Positions 50,711 through 59,009 of a DNA stretch of 64,000 nucleotides are shown here, piece after piece; within the stretch, counting starts at the first letter, position 1; each line of letters begins with the position of its first letter. The position numbers and the translations under genes were made by a program. The DNA is from Pseudomonas grandcourensis (GTDB taxonomy: Bacteria; Pseudomonadota; Gammaproteobacteria; Pseudomonadales; Pseudomonadaceae), in assembly GCF_039909015.1 (NCBI RefSeq), contig NZ_CP150919.1, forward strand, positions 1,588,501-1,652,500, given 5' to 3'. Below the pieces are notes generated by a model. That model was not told where the DNA came from, searched no databases, and was given only the letters and a program-made list of their open reading frames with translations.

Positions 50711-52009
50711 TTACACCCTTCGTTTTTCCGCTTCGGGAATATGGCTTGCGCCCAGTACCGCCGGCAGTATCCCCGCCCGCAAATCCGTTCCGCTCGGCTG
50801 CTGATAAAGACTCAACCCAAACTCCGGCAGCACCGCCAGCAGATAGTCGAAAATATCCCCCTGGATCCGCTCGTAGTCGGCCCACGCCGTGGTTCGGGTA
50901 AAGCAGTAGATTTCCAGCGGAATACCCTGGGCCGTGGTCTGCATCTGGCGCACCATGCAGGTCATGTTCGGCTGGATCCCCGGGTGACTCTTCAGGTAGG
51001 CCAGCGCATAGGCGCGGAAAGTGCCGATGTTGGTCATCCGCCGACGGTTGGCCGACATGGCCGCGACGTTGCCCTGGGCTTCGTTCCAGGCCTTGAGTTC
51101 GGCCTGTTTGCGGGTCATGTAGTCGGTGAGCAAGTGCACTTGGGACAGCTTCTGCTCTTCGTCGTCACGCAGAAAACGTACGCCGCTGGCGTCGATGAAC
51201 AGGCTGCGTTTGATTCGGCGGCCACCGGAAGCCTGCATGCCGCGCCAGTTCTTGAACGACTCGGACATCAGGCGCCAGGTCGGGATCGAGACGATGGTCT
51301 TGTCGAAGTTCTGCACCTTGACCGTGTGCAGCGTGATGTCCACCACATCGCCGTCGGCGCCCACCTGTGGCATCTCGATCCAGTCACCGACCCGCAGCAT
51401 GTCGTTGCTGGTCAGTTGCACGCTGGCGACGAACGACAGCAGGGTGTCCTTGTAGACCAACAGAATCACCGCCGACATGGCGCCCAGACCCGACAGCAGC
51501 AACAGCGGCGAGCGGTCGATCAGCGTAGCGACGATGATGATCGCGCCAAACACGTACAGCACCATTTTCGCCAGTTGCACATAGCCCTTGATCGAGCGGG
51601 TGCGGGCGTGTTCGGTGCGGGCGTAGATGTCCAGCAGGGCGTTGAGCAGGGCGCTGACCGCCAGCAGCAGAAACAGGAAGGTGAAGGACAGGGCGACGTT
51701 GCCGAGGAAATTCAGGCTGGTTTTGCTCAGGTCCGGCACCAGATTGAGACCGAACTGGAGCACCAGCGAGGGCGCGATCTGCGCCAGGCGATGGAACACC
51801 TTGTTCTGTAGAAAATCATTGACCCAGTGCAGGGCCGGCTGGCGACCTAGCATTTTGGCCGCGTGCAGAATGAGGTAACGCGCCACCCGTCCGAGGAACA
51901 GAGCAATCGCCAACAGCAGCAACAGCGACAGGCTGGAGTGTACGAGCGGATGCTGGTCGAGGGCACCCCAAAGGTCCAGGGCATTGGTCCAGAGCTGTTT
52001 GATATCCAT
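50711..52009 (-). CDS. Mechanosensitive ion channel (YbdG-like MscS family)
   Basis: 432 residues. Five hydrophobic segments lie in the first 180 residues; the MscS core follows with SGLGAMSAVILLVYKDTLLS near 173-192, LRVGDWIEMPQVGADGDV near 207-224 and TIVSIPTWRLMSESFKNW near 239-256. It resembles E. coli YbdG (415 residues), which forms a small-conductance channel in the inner membrane. Confidence 0.9.
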   Translation of the reverse strand: MDIKQLWTNALDLWGALDQHPLVHSSLSLLLLLAIALFLGRVARYLILHAAKMLGRQPALHWVNDFLQNKVFHRLAQIAPSLVLQFGLNLVPDLSKTSLNFLGNVALSFTFLFLLLAVSALLNALLDIYARTEHARTRSIKGYVQLAKMVLYVFGAIIIVATLIDRSPLLLLSGLGAMSAVILLVYKDTLLSFVASVQLTSNDMLRVGDWIEMPQVGADGDVVDITLHTVKVQNFDKTIVSIPTWRLMSESFKNWRGMQASGGRRIKRSLFIDASGVRFLRDDEEQKLSQVHLLTDYMTRKQAELKAWNEAQGNVAAMSANRRRMTNIGTFRAYALAYLKSHPGIQPNMTCMVRQMQTTAQGIPLEIYCFTRTTAWADYERIQGDIFDYLLAVLPEFGLSLYQQPSGTDLRAGILPAVLGASHIPEAEKRRV

Positions 52010-52201
52010 GGTCGAAAACGATTCTTCTGTAAGGCGCGAGAGGGGATTAGAGCATTTAAGACGCTTTGTATTACGTTCCGGGAAAAATCAGGCAACAAAA
52101 AACCAACTGTTTACCGCCATTTGTATAAAGAAACTCGGCCTGAGCGCTCGAAACCGTTACCCTATGCAGCTGTTTTTTTGCATTTCTTCGAGGTAGCACC
52201 C

Positions 52202-53542
52202 GTGTTTTCCCAATTCGCCCTGCACGAACGCCTGCTCAAAGCCGTGGCCGAGCTGAAATTTGTCGAGCCAACGCCTGTGCAAGCCGCGGCCATCCCGCTG
52301 GCGCTCCAGGGGCGTGACCTGCGGGTGACGGCGCAAACCGGTAGCGGCAAAACCGCAGCATTCGTTTTGCCCATCCTCAACCGTCTGATCGGCCCGGCGA
52401 AAATCCGCGTCAGCATCAAGACCCTGATCCTGTTGCCGACCCGCGAACTGGCCCAGCAGACCTTGAAAGAAGTTGAACGCTTCTCGCAGTTCACTTTCAT
52501 CAAGTCCGGCCTGATCACCGGCGGTGAAGACTTCAAGGTCCAGGCCGCGATGCTGCGCAAGGTGCCGGACATCCTGATCGGTACCCCGGGCCGGATGATC
52601 GAGCAATTGAACGCCGGCAACCTCGACTTGAAAGAAGTTGAAGTACTGGTGCTCGACGAAGCCGACCGTATGCTCGACATGGGCTTCGCCGATGACGTTC
52701 AGCGTCTGGTCGATGAGTGCACCAACCGTCAGCAAACCATGCTGTTCTCCGCCACCACCGGTGGTTCGGGCCTGCGCGAGATGATCGCCAAGGTCCTGAA
52801 CAACCCTGAGCACTTGCAGCTCAACGCGGTCAGCCAGCTGAACGAAACCACCCGTCAGCAAGTCATCACCGCTGACCACAACCAGCACAAAGAACAGATC
52901 GTCAACTGGCTGCTGGCCAACGAGACCTATCAGAAGGCCATCGTCTTCACCAACACCCGGGCCATGGCCGACCGTATCTACGGCCGCCTGGTGGCGCAGG
53001 AATACAAAGCGTTCGTGCTGCACGGCGAGAAAGACCAGAAGGATCGCAAACTGGCGATCGACCGCCTGAAGCAGGGCGGCGTGAAAATCCTCGTGGCCAC
53101 CGACGTCGCCGCTCGCGGTCTGGACGTGGATGGCCTGGACCTGGTGATCAACTTCGACATGCCGCGCAGCGGCGACGAATACGTGCACCGCATCGGTCGT
53201 ACCGGTCGCGCCGGTAACGATGGCCTGGCCATCTCGCTGATCTGCCACGGTGACTGGAACCTGATGTCGAGCATCGAGCGCTACCTCAAGCAGAGCTTCG
53301 AGCGCCGCACCATCAAGGAAGTCAAAGGCACCTACGGCGGACCGAAAAAGGTCAAGGCCTCGGGCAAGGCCGTCGGCGTGAAGAAGAAAAAGGCCGACGC
53401 CAAGGGCGACAAGAAGAAAACTGCCGCCAAGACCCCGACCAAGCGCAAGAGCGCCAACCGGCCCAAGAGCGATTCCCTGGTCAGCAAGGACGGCATGGCC
53501 CCGCTCAAGCGCCGCAAGCCGGAAGCGCCGGCGGCTGAGTAA
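52202..53542 (+). CDS. DEAD-box ATP-dependent RNA helicase
   Basis: 446 residues from GTG 52202 (GAGGTAG nine bases upstream); the open frame reaches back to 51863 but the extra part is antisense to the channel gene and unrelated. Q-motif F.EPTPVQAAAIP near 18-29, Walker A TAQTGSGKTAAF near 44-55, DEAD in LDEADRMLDMG near 148-158, SAT near 179, and HRIGRTGRAG near 330. The tail of about 80 residues is rich in K/R/A, as in RNA-binding tails. SrmB/RhlE-like; exact orthology unclear. Confidence 0.92.
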   Translation: MFSQFALHERLLKAVAELKFVEPTPVQAAAIPLALQGRDLRVTAQTGSGKTAAFVLPILNRLIGPAKIRVSIKTLILLPTRELAQQTLKEVERFSQFTFIKSGLITGGEDFKVQAAMLRKVPDILIGTPGRMIEQLNAGNLDLKEVEVLVLDEADRMLDMGFADDVQRLVDECTNRQQTMLFSATTGGSGLREMIAKVLNNPEHLQLNAVSQLNETTRQQVITADHNQHKEQIVNWLLANETYQKAIVFTNTRAMADRIYGRLVAQEYKAFVLHGEKDQKDRKLAIDRLKQGGVKILVATDVAARGLDVDGLDLVINFDMPRSGDEYVHRIGRTGRAGNDGLAISLICHGDWNLMSSIERYLKQSFERRTIKEVKGTYGGPKKVKASGKAVGVKKKKADAKGDKKKTAAKTPTKRKSANRPKSDSLVSKDGMAPLKRRKPEAPAAE

Positions 53543-53558
53543 GTCGTTGTCGTGACCC

Positions 53559-53587
53559 AAAAAAACCGGACTGATGTCCGGTTTTTT
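53559..53587. terminator. Rho-independent terminator after DEAD-box helicase
   Basis: AAAAAACCGGAC and GTCCGGTTTTTT pair around TGAT; symmetrical, so usable in both directions. Confidence 0.88.
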
Positions 53588-53651
53588 ATGTGCGCCCAGC
53601 CCGCTTCCACAGGGGGCTGGTGTGAACACATATCTTGTGTACGACACAAAA

Positions 53652-53680
53652 CCTGTGGGAGCGTGGCTTACCCGCGAAGG
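53652..53680. repeat. Single REP element (variant)
   Basis: CCTGTGGGAGCGTGGCTTACC then CGCGAAGG, a known variant of the pseudomonad REP motif, between two convergent genes. Confidence 0.65.
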
Positions 53681-53700
53681 CCGCGCCTCGGTGTCTGGGG

Positions 53701-54435
53701 CTAACCACCATGACAGCAGCTCGACTTCTCCTGTTCCTCATATTTGTCGTGATGCCGCACCCACTCCATGATTTCGTCTTCGTTGCGACCCTTGGGCGTC
53801 AGGTCGAGGTAGTTGTAGGCGCCGACCAGCATGTCCAGGCCCCGGGCATAGGTGGAGTAGGTATGGAAAATCTCTCCGGCGTCATTGCGATAAAACACGC
53901 TCAGACCGGGAAGTTCTTCCTCGGCTCCGTCAGTTTTTTCGTAGTTGTACGTAGCCTTTCCGGCTGCGACCTCTTCGGCCCGGGCACAGATGCCAAAGTC
54001 GTAGTTGAAATCGCATCCTGCCGATGACACCCAGTCGAACTTCCAGCCCATGCGCCGTTTGAAGGCCTGGAATTCGGCGAACGGTGCGTGGGAAACCGCT
54101 ACCACGGCCACATCATGGTGGGCCAGGTGCTGGTTGGCGCCGTCGATGTGATCGCTCAGGTACGAGCAACCGGGGCAGCCCTCGTCCCAGCCCTCGGCGA
54201 ACATGAAGTGGTAGATGACCAACTGGCTGCGCCCCCCGAACAGGTCCGCCAGTTTCAGTTCGCCGTCGGGCCCCTGGAAGTGGTAGTCCTTGTCGATTTT
54301 TACCCAGGGCAGGGCGCGGCGTTCGGCGCTGAGCCGGTCTCTTTCCTTGGTGAAGGCTTTTTCGTGGGCAAGGTGCTGTTTGCGGGTGGCGAGCCATTCT
54401 TCCCGCGATACGACGGGATGATTCTGAATATTCAT
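53701..54435 (-). CDS. DUF899 thioredoxin-like protein
   Basis: 244 residues with the DUF899 pattern: VSREEWLATRKQHLAHEK at the front, then HFMFAEGWDEGCPGCSYLSDH near 77-97 with a CPGC redox-like pair, and AEVSYHAPF-type segment VVAVSHAPFAEFQ near 112-124. The fold is thioredoxin-like; function unknown. Ends with SSCCHGG, a Cys-Cys-His tail. AGGAG lies ahead of ATG 54435. Confidence 0.9.
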   Translation of the reverse strand: MNIQNHPVVSREEWLATRKQHLAHEKAFTKERDRLSAERRALPWVKIDKDYHFQGPDGELKLADLFGGRSQLVIYHFMFAEGWDEGCPGCSYLSDHIDGANQHLAHHDVAVVAVSHAPFAEFQAFKRRMGWKFDWVSSAGCDFNYDFGICARAEEVAAGKATYNYEKTDGAEEELPGLSVFYRNDAGEIFHTYSTYARGLDMLVGAYNYLDLTPKGRNEDEIMEWVRHHDKYEEQEKSSCCHGG

Positions 54436-54585
54436 GTTGTTTTCTCCTGCGTGGGGCGGGGAGGTGACTTACACAGCCTAGTCGTTTGGCTCGCTTGGAT
54501 TTCGACATACCGCCGGTCGGTCGTCAGCAAATGCCCGTCTGATCGACAGCAGTATTCCCGGCAATGATCACCCGCGACAGGTGCC

Positions 54586-54608
54586 GGACGAGCAGGCTCG
54601 CACACAGG
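54586..54608. repeat. Degenerate REP half
   Basis: GACGAGCAGGCTCGCACACAGGG resembles one REP arm with several changes. Confidence 0.35.
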
Positions 54609-54623
54609 GGACTTGTGTTGCAG

Positions 54624-55499
54624 TCAGCCTTGTTTCGCCGCTTTCAGGCACTTCAAGTCGCTGAAGTCCTTCCTCACGCCTTCAATTTTCTTTAGTAGTC
54701 GTGCGCGTTGGTTCGGCGTGCTTTCAGCCATCAGATCTACGAACAGCGAGCGCGCCTGGGCCTCGGTGTTGGCAAAGGCCTGACGGTAGGCGGGCGTCCA
54801 CAAGCTCTCGCGATTGACCAGAAGTGTCTCGATGCGTTGTGGGAATTGGGGGCTCTGGCGTTGGGCAACGGCCGCGCTGAACTGCTTTTGCCAATGGGCC
54901 CGATTGGCAAGCCACTGGGAGTTCTGCTCGCCCAGGGCGTTGGACCATGTGGCTACCCGCTGTTGCTGGGTAGTGCTCAGTGGCCCGAGCCAGTCATTCA
55001 GGCGCTTCTCCATGCGCGCGCCGCGTTCCTTGATCTGCTGGTCGAGGGAAGGCTTGAGGTATTCCTCCTGGCGTTTGCGCTGGTCCTTGGCAAAGGCATC
55101 GTTCATTTCGGCGACTTGCTTGTCATCCAGCCCTTGCAGCAACTCGATGGCCGACGGGGTGATTTCCCGCGCGGTCTCGGCGATCGCCTGTTCGGCTTCA
55201 CGGGCGCGGGCCTGCAAGGCGGCATCGGTGACCTGATTGGTGGCAATCATGGTTTGCAGGCGGTCCAGCCAGTCGAGGTAGCCGGGTAGTTGGGTGGTGC
55301 AGTGCCAGCTCAGGTGTTCCTTCAGGCGTTCGTCCAGCCAGCTTTTCTGCTCGCCGTTCATGTCCAGGTAGTCGCTGAGCGTCCACGGGATGATCACGTC
55401 GAGATTGCGGTAGGCCAGGCCCACGCGGCTGCACGCGCCGAGGGCGAGGGCGAGGGCGATGGTCAGCACAAAGGCGATATGTTTGAACCAGCGGGACAT
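54624..55499 (-). CDS. DUF6279-type lipoprotein
   Basis: 291 residues. The signal peptide HIAFVLTIALALALGAC ends in a lipobox (LGAC; lipidated Cys 23). The mature protein is almost all helical and highly charged (WLDERLKEHLSWHC, RAREAEQAIAETAREI, KQVAEMNDAFAKDQRKRQEEYL), matching the DUF6279 family of Pseudomonas lipoproteins. Envelope protein of unknown role. Single gene. Confidence 0.85.
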   Translation of the reverse strand: MSRWFKHIAFVLTIALALALGACSRVGLAYRNLDVIIPWTLSDYLDMNGEQKSWLDERLKEHLSWHCTTQLPGYLDWLDRLQTMIATNQVTDAALQARAREAEQAIAETAREITPSAIELLQGLDDKQVAEMNDAFAKDQRKRQEEYLKPSLDQQIKERGARMEKRLNDWLGPLSTTQQQRVATWSNALGEQNSQWLANRAHWQKQFSAAVAQRQSPQFPQRIETLLVNRESLWTPAYRQAFANTEAQARSLFVDLMAESTPNQRARLLKKIEGVRKDFSDLKCLKAAKQG

Positions 55500-55576
55500 G
55501 GGCGAATCCTTGCGAAAGCCAGTCTTCGGGGTCTGATTCTCATGTGAACCCGGGAAGAGCCCGGCAGTTCAGCCGA

Positions 55577-56299
55577 TCAATAGAACGCGTGTTCGGCCTT
55601 GAGTGTCACCAGCCCGTCGCATTGGCTATTGTGTCCGGCATAAGCCGAGCAACCGCTGCCGCTCAGGCTGGAGTCACTGTAGATCAGGTCGAGGTCGATG
55701 CCCATGAACGGACGGGTCAATTTCAGCGACCAATCGGTAAAACTGCCTACATACCCGCCATCCACCGCCACTGGCGTATTGAATTGGTGAGTGGTGTATT
55801 TCAGGCTGACGCCGACACCAAACGGTTGATTGCCGCTCAAGTCAGCGAACAGGGTGTTGTTCTGTTTGTCCGGGTCATTGCTGAAGGCGATGCCGAAACG
55901 GCTGCCGAGCAAGGTCAGGCCGCCGAACAGTTCCTGGCTGTCAGGGGTCGTGACTTCGGGGTAGCTGTAGCGGATCAGGCCCACTTCGTAGCCGAGGGTT
56001 TGGTCGAAGGGTTGTTTAAAGCCCAAGTAGGAATCGAGCTCGAGGTTTTTCCCCGGGCTGATGCCCATGCTGGGCGACCATTGGCCCACGTAGAAACCGC
56101 TGTCGTGGCTTAGGTCCAGGCCACCGTGGAACGAGCCGACGGCCGAGGGTTTGACCAGGCCCTGGGCCATGCTGCGGGTGGGGGTGGTGCCGAGCTTGAG
56201 GTCGAAGCCCCCCAGCTCACGCTGAAAGATTTGTGCGTGTGCCGCGGAGCAGACCAGCAGGCTGGTGAGCAATGCCGATAGATAGAAAGGTTTGAACAT
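55577..56299 (-). CDS. TorF-family putative porin
   Basis: 240 residues. A signal peptide (FYLSALLTSLLVCSAAHA) is followed by a small beta barrel of alternating strands (GGFDLKLGTTPTRSMAQGL, GYEVGLIRYSY, WSLKLTRPFMGIDLDLIYSD) ending HAFY, as expected for an outer-membrane barrel. One disulfide-capable pair in GSGCSAYAGHNSQCDG. The family (TIGR02001-like) has no well-defined substrate. Confidence 0.85.
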   Translation of the reverse strand: MFKPFYLSALLTSLLVCSAAHAQIFQRELGGFDLKLGTTPTRSMAQGLVKPSAVGSFHGGLDLSHDSGFYVGQWSPSMGISPGKNLELDSYLGFKQPFDQTLGYEVGLIRYSYPEVTTPDSQELFGGLTLLGSRFGIAFSNDPDKQNNTLFADLSGNQPFGVGVSLKYTTHQFNTPVAVDGGYVGSFTDWSLKLTRPFMGIDLDLIYSDSSLSGSGCSAYAGHNSQCDGLVTLKAEHAFY

Positions 56300-56505
56300 G
56301 CGTCACTCCATGAACAGCGAGGACAGGCTGGTGGGCCCGCTGAAACGCTTGATCCAGACGTGTGCAAGGATACCGGCGAATGATCGGCAATGAAGGCCGT
56401 TCGTCGATTTCTAAACGATTTGAAGGGGGGGCGCGGGAGTATCGAGGGTTCCAGTCCAAGCGCTTCGAAGCTCAAAGCGCTTTGGGACCAGGTGACGCGA
56501 GGGGA

Positions 56506-56694
56506 TTACTTTTTGCCCAAAGTGATCTGCTTGGACGGGCCGAACGTCTGGCCGCTGACGCCTTTGGCAATTTGCTGGATTTCACCGCCGGACTTGAGGA
56601 ACGCAGCGATCTGGCTGTTGATCGATTCGCTGGTTTCGACGGCTGGAGCTGGCTTTGCTTTGCTGGTGGATGCTTTTACGCGCATGGCGGCCAT
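56506..56694 (-). CDS. Small basic conserved protein
   Basis: 62 residues from ATG 56694 (AGG three bases upstream) or 59 from ATG 56685, the latter giving MRVKASTSKAKPAPA. A basic disordered front is followed by a short conserved-looking core, SQIAAFLKSGGEIQQIAKGVSG, and a KKstop. The core has the same FL-x-x-GG-x-[IV]-x-x-I spacing as the core of SutA, the RNA polymerase-binding protein of P. aeruginosa, as I remember it, but no acidic tail. Probably a small regulator; uncertain. Confidence 0.6.
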   Translation of the reverse strand: MAAMRVKASTSKAKPAPAVETSESINSQIAAFLKSGGEIQQIAKGVSGQTFGPSKQITLGKK

Positions 56695-57045
56695 TAACCT
56701 GTAGAAAATTAACTTGGCCAGGCATCGTACAGGAATTACCTGATAATTGCTTGGCAAATATCCCCTCGGCATATTCGTGGGGGCGGGGTAATTAGTCACC
56801 GGCCAATATTCGAAATATGCACCTAAGTCGCTGTTTTAAATAATAACATTGCCTTGGAAAATACCGCGTGACGCCTGCCTGGGCATGGCGTAAATGCCCG
56901 GAACGGCCTGACGAGCGGCCGAGCGCGGGATGAAACCCCGGGAAAATTAAGGGTTTCAGAGGATTTTCTCGCGCCACCGGGCCGGCTGCCGAACGCGGCG
57001 CTTAAAACCGGGTAGAATGCCGCCCACGCAATGAGGGTATTGGAC
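56695..57045. other. Divergent 351-bp region with several hairpins
   Basis: Between the small basic protein gene and the CvfB-like gene. Three hairpins follow in series: GGGCAT/ATGCCC (56881-56899), CGGCC/GGCCG (about 56903-56921) and TGAAACCC/GGGTTTCA (56931-56958). A -10-like TAGAAT near 57013 and the Shine-Dalgarno GAGGGTA near 57033 serve the CvfB-like gene, so the hairpins lie upstream of its likely promoter and could belong to the leader of the opposite gene. Confidence 0.4.
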
Positions 57046-57882
57046 ATGGCTTTAGTCGGGCGTTACAACAGTTTGCAAGTGGTTAAACACACTAACTTCG
57101 GTTTATATCTGGACGGTGGCGCGGATGGCGAAATTCTTCTGCCTAATCGTTATATTCCAAAAGATATTCCTACCGAAGATGAAGACTGGCTCAACGTTTT
57201 TATTTATCTGGACAGCGATGACAAACTCATCGCAACTACTGAAAAACCGAAAGTTCAAGTCGGTGAATTCGCCAGTTTGAAAGTTGTTGAAGTCAACAGT
57301 ATCGGTGTATTCCTGGACTGGGGGTTGCCGAAAGACCTGTTGCTGCCGTTCTCCGAAGAGAAGCGCCAGATGACGGCGGGCGAGTATGTGGTGGTGCACG
57401 TCTATCTGGACAAGCACACTCGTCGCATCACCGCCACCGCACGTCTCGACCGCTACCTGGACAAGACCCCGGCCAACTACACCGCGGGCCAGGAAGTGGA
57501 TCTGCTGGTGGCCGAGGCCACGGACATGGGCTTCAAGGCCATCATCAACAACAAGCACTGGGGCCTGATCCACAAGAACGAAATCTTCAAGTTCATGCGC
57601 GCCGGTAAAGAAGAAAAGGGCTTCATCAAGGAAGTTCGCGCCGACGGCAAGATCAGCCTGAGCCTGCAACCGGTCGGCCAGGAAGCGGCCACCAGCCTGA
57701 ACTCGAAGATCCTCGCCAAGTTGCGCGAAAACAACGGCACCCTGCCGGTCAGCGACAAGAGCGATCCGGCGTTGATCAGCAGCCTGTTCGGTGTCAGCAA
57801 GGGCAACTTCAAGAAGGCCATCGGTGCGTTGTACAAGAATGGCCAGATTGTCATTCATGCCGATCGCATCGAACTCAGTTGA
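57046..57882 (+). CDS. CvfB-like S1 RNA-binding protein
   Basis: 278 residues from ATG 57046 after GAGGGTA. Three tandem S1-type OB folds are visible (residues about 1-60 VKHTNFGLYLDGG; 65-130 VVEVNSIGVFLDWGL with the typical KDLLLPF; 140-215 VAEATDMGFKAIINN), then a winged helix (SSLFGVSKGNFKKAIGALYKNGQI near 246-269). This is the layout of CvfB/YitL proteins, which affect RNA and virulence regulation in Staphylococcus. Conserved across pseudomonads. Terminator after it. Confidence 0.9.
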   Translation: MALVGRYNSLQVVKHTNFGLYLDGGADGEILLPNRYIPKDIPTEDEDWLNVFIYLDSDDKLIATTEKPKVQVGEFASLKVVEVNSIGVFLDWGLPKDLLLPFSEEKRQMTAGEYVVVHVYLDKHTRRITATARLDRYLDKTPANYTAGQEVDLLVAEATDMGFKAIINNKHWGLIHKNEIFKFMRAGKEEKGFIKEVRADGKISLSLQPVGQEAATSLNSKILAKLRENNGTLPVSDKSDPALISSLFGVSKGNFKKAIGALYKNGQIVIHADRIELS

Positions 57883-57988
57883 TACGCTGACAATACAGAG
57901 GGCCAGGATGGCGCAAGCAGAGAAGTAGAGGTCTCTGGCAGGCGGCATTTTCTGGCCTTCTGGTTAATAATCGACAACATGATTCTTC

Positions 57989-58030
57989 GCCCCGGTGATT
58001 TCTTTTCAACGAGAAGGCCGGGGCTTTGCT
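57989..58030 (+). terminator. Terminator after the CvfB-like gene
   Basis: GCCCCGG (57989-57995) pairs with CCGGGGC (58018-58024) around a 22-base loop, followed by TTTGCTTTT. Confidence 0.65.
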
Positions 58031-58076
58031 TTTACTGCCGAGTCTTTGCCATGGATTGTGTCTTCGAGGTGTTCCG

Positions 58077-59009
58077 GTGAGCGCCACCCGGCGCAGCGCC
58101 GACGGGTTTGCCCTGCAAGTGATGGTCGGGTTGTGCCTGGTCTGGGGCGTGCAGCAGGTGATGATCAAGTGGGCGGCGGCCGATATCGCGCCGGTCATGC
58201 AGGCGGCCGGACGTTCCGGTATGTCGGCGTTGCTGGTCGGGCTGCTGATCTGCTGGAAGGGCGGCTGGAACCAGGTGGGTGCGACCTGGCGCGGCGGTCT
58301 GTTGGCCGGTGCCTTGTTCGGCCTGGAGTTCTTCTTCATTTCCGAAGGCCTGCAACTGACTACGGCTGCGCACATGTCGGTGTTCCTCTACACCGCGCCG
58401 ATCTTCACCGCATTGGGTGTGCACTGGTTGCTGCCCAGTGAGCGATTGCGGCCGTTGCAATGGCTGGGGATTGTCCTGGCCTTTATCGGGATTGCCATTG
58501 CGTTTGCCGGCGGGGTGTCCTGGGACAACCTTGATTACCGCATGTTGATGGGCGATGCCTTGGGTGTGCTGGCGGGTGCCGCCTGGGGCGCGACCACGGT
58601 GGTGGTGCGCGCCTCGCGCCTGTCGGAAGCGCCGGTGACCCTGACGCTGTTCTATCAGTTGATTGTCGGCTTCTTCGGCTTGTTGTTGATTGCGCTGCTC
58701 AGCGGCCAGATCACCCATGTCAGCCTGACCAGCGTGGCGGTGACCAGTGTGCTGTTTCAGGGCGTGGTCGTGTCGTTCTTCAGTTACCTGATCTGGTTCT
58801 GGCTGCTGCGCCGTTACCTGGCAGCCAACCTCGCGGTGTTTTCGTTCATGACGCCATTGTTCGGCGTCACCTTCGGTGTGGTGCTGCTCGGCGAGGAACT
58901 GAGCCTGAACTTCGTCATCGGTGCCGTGCTGGTATTGGCGGGCATCACTTTTGTCAGCGCCGAGCAGTGGTTGCGCCGTCGTTTGCGCAAAGCCCTCGGG
59001 CAGCACTGA
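58077..59009 (+). CDS. EamA/DMT family transporter
   Basis: 310 residues from GTG 58077 (GAGGTG upstream; the frame from 58026 overlaps the terminator tail). Ten helices; LVWGVQQVMIKWAA near the first and SFMTPLFGVTFGVVLLGEELS near 260. The last 56 bases overlap the end of the convergent MFS gene. Substrate unknown. Confidence 0.86.
   Translation: MSATRRSADGFALQVMVGLCLVWGVQQVMIKWAAADIAPVMQAAGRSGMSALLVGLLICWKGGWNQVGATWRGGLLAGALFGLEFFFISEGLQLTTAAHMSVFLYTAPIFTALGVHWLLPSERLRPLQWLGIVLAFIGIAIAFAGGVSWDNLDYRMLMGDALGVLAGAAWGATTVVVRASRLSEAPVTLTLFYQLIVGFFGLLLIALLSGQITHVSLTSVAVTSVLFQGVVVSFFSYLIWFWLLRRYLAANLAVFSFMTPLFGVTFGVVLLGEELSLNFVIGAVLVLAGITFVSAEQWLRRRLRKALGQH

Noticed and set aside
51863..52201. 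N-terminal extension of the DEAD-box helicase
   Set aside because: Runs through the channel gene's 5' end; helicase homology and a Shine-Dalgarno support GTG 52202.
52157..53647. 496-codon open frame opposite the DEAD-box helicase
   Set aside because: Shadow; the sense strand carries all helicase motifs.
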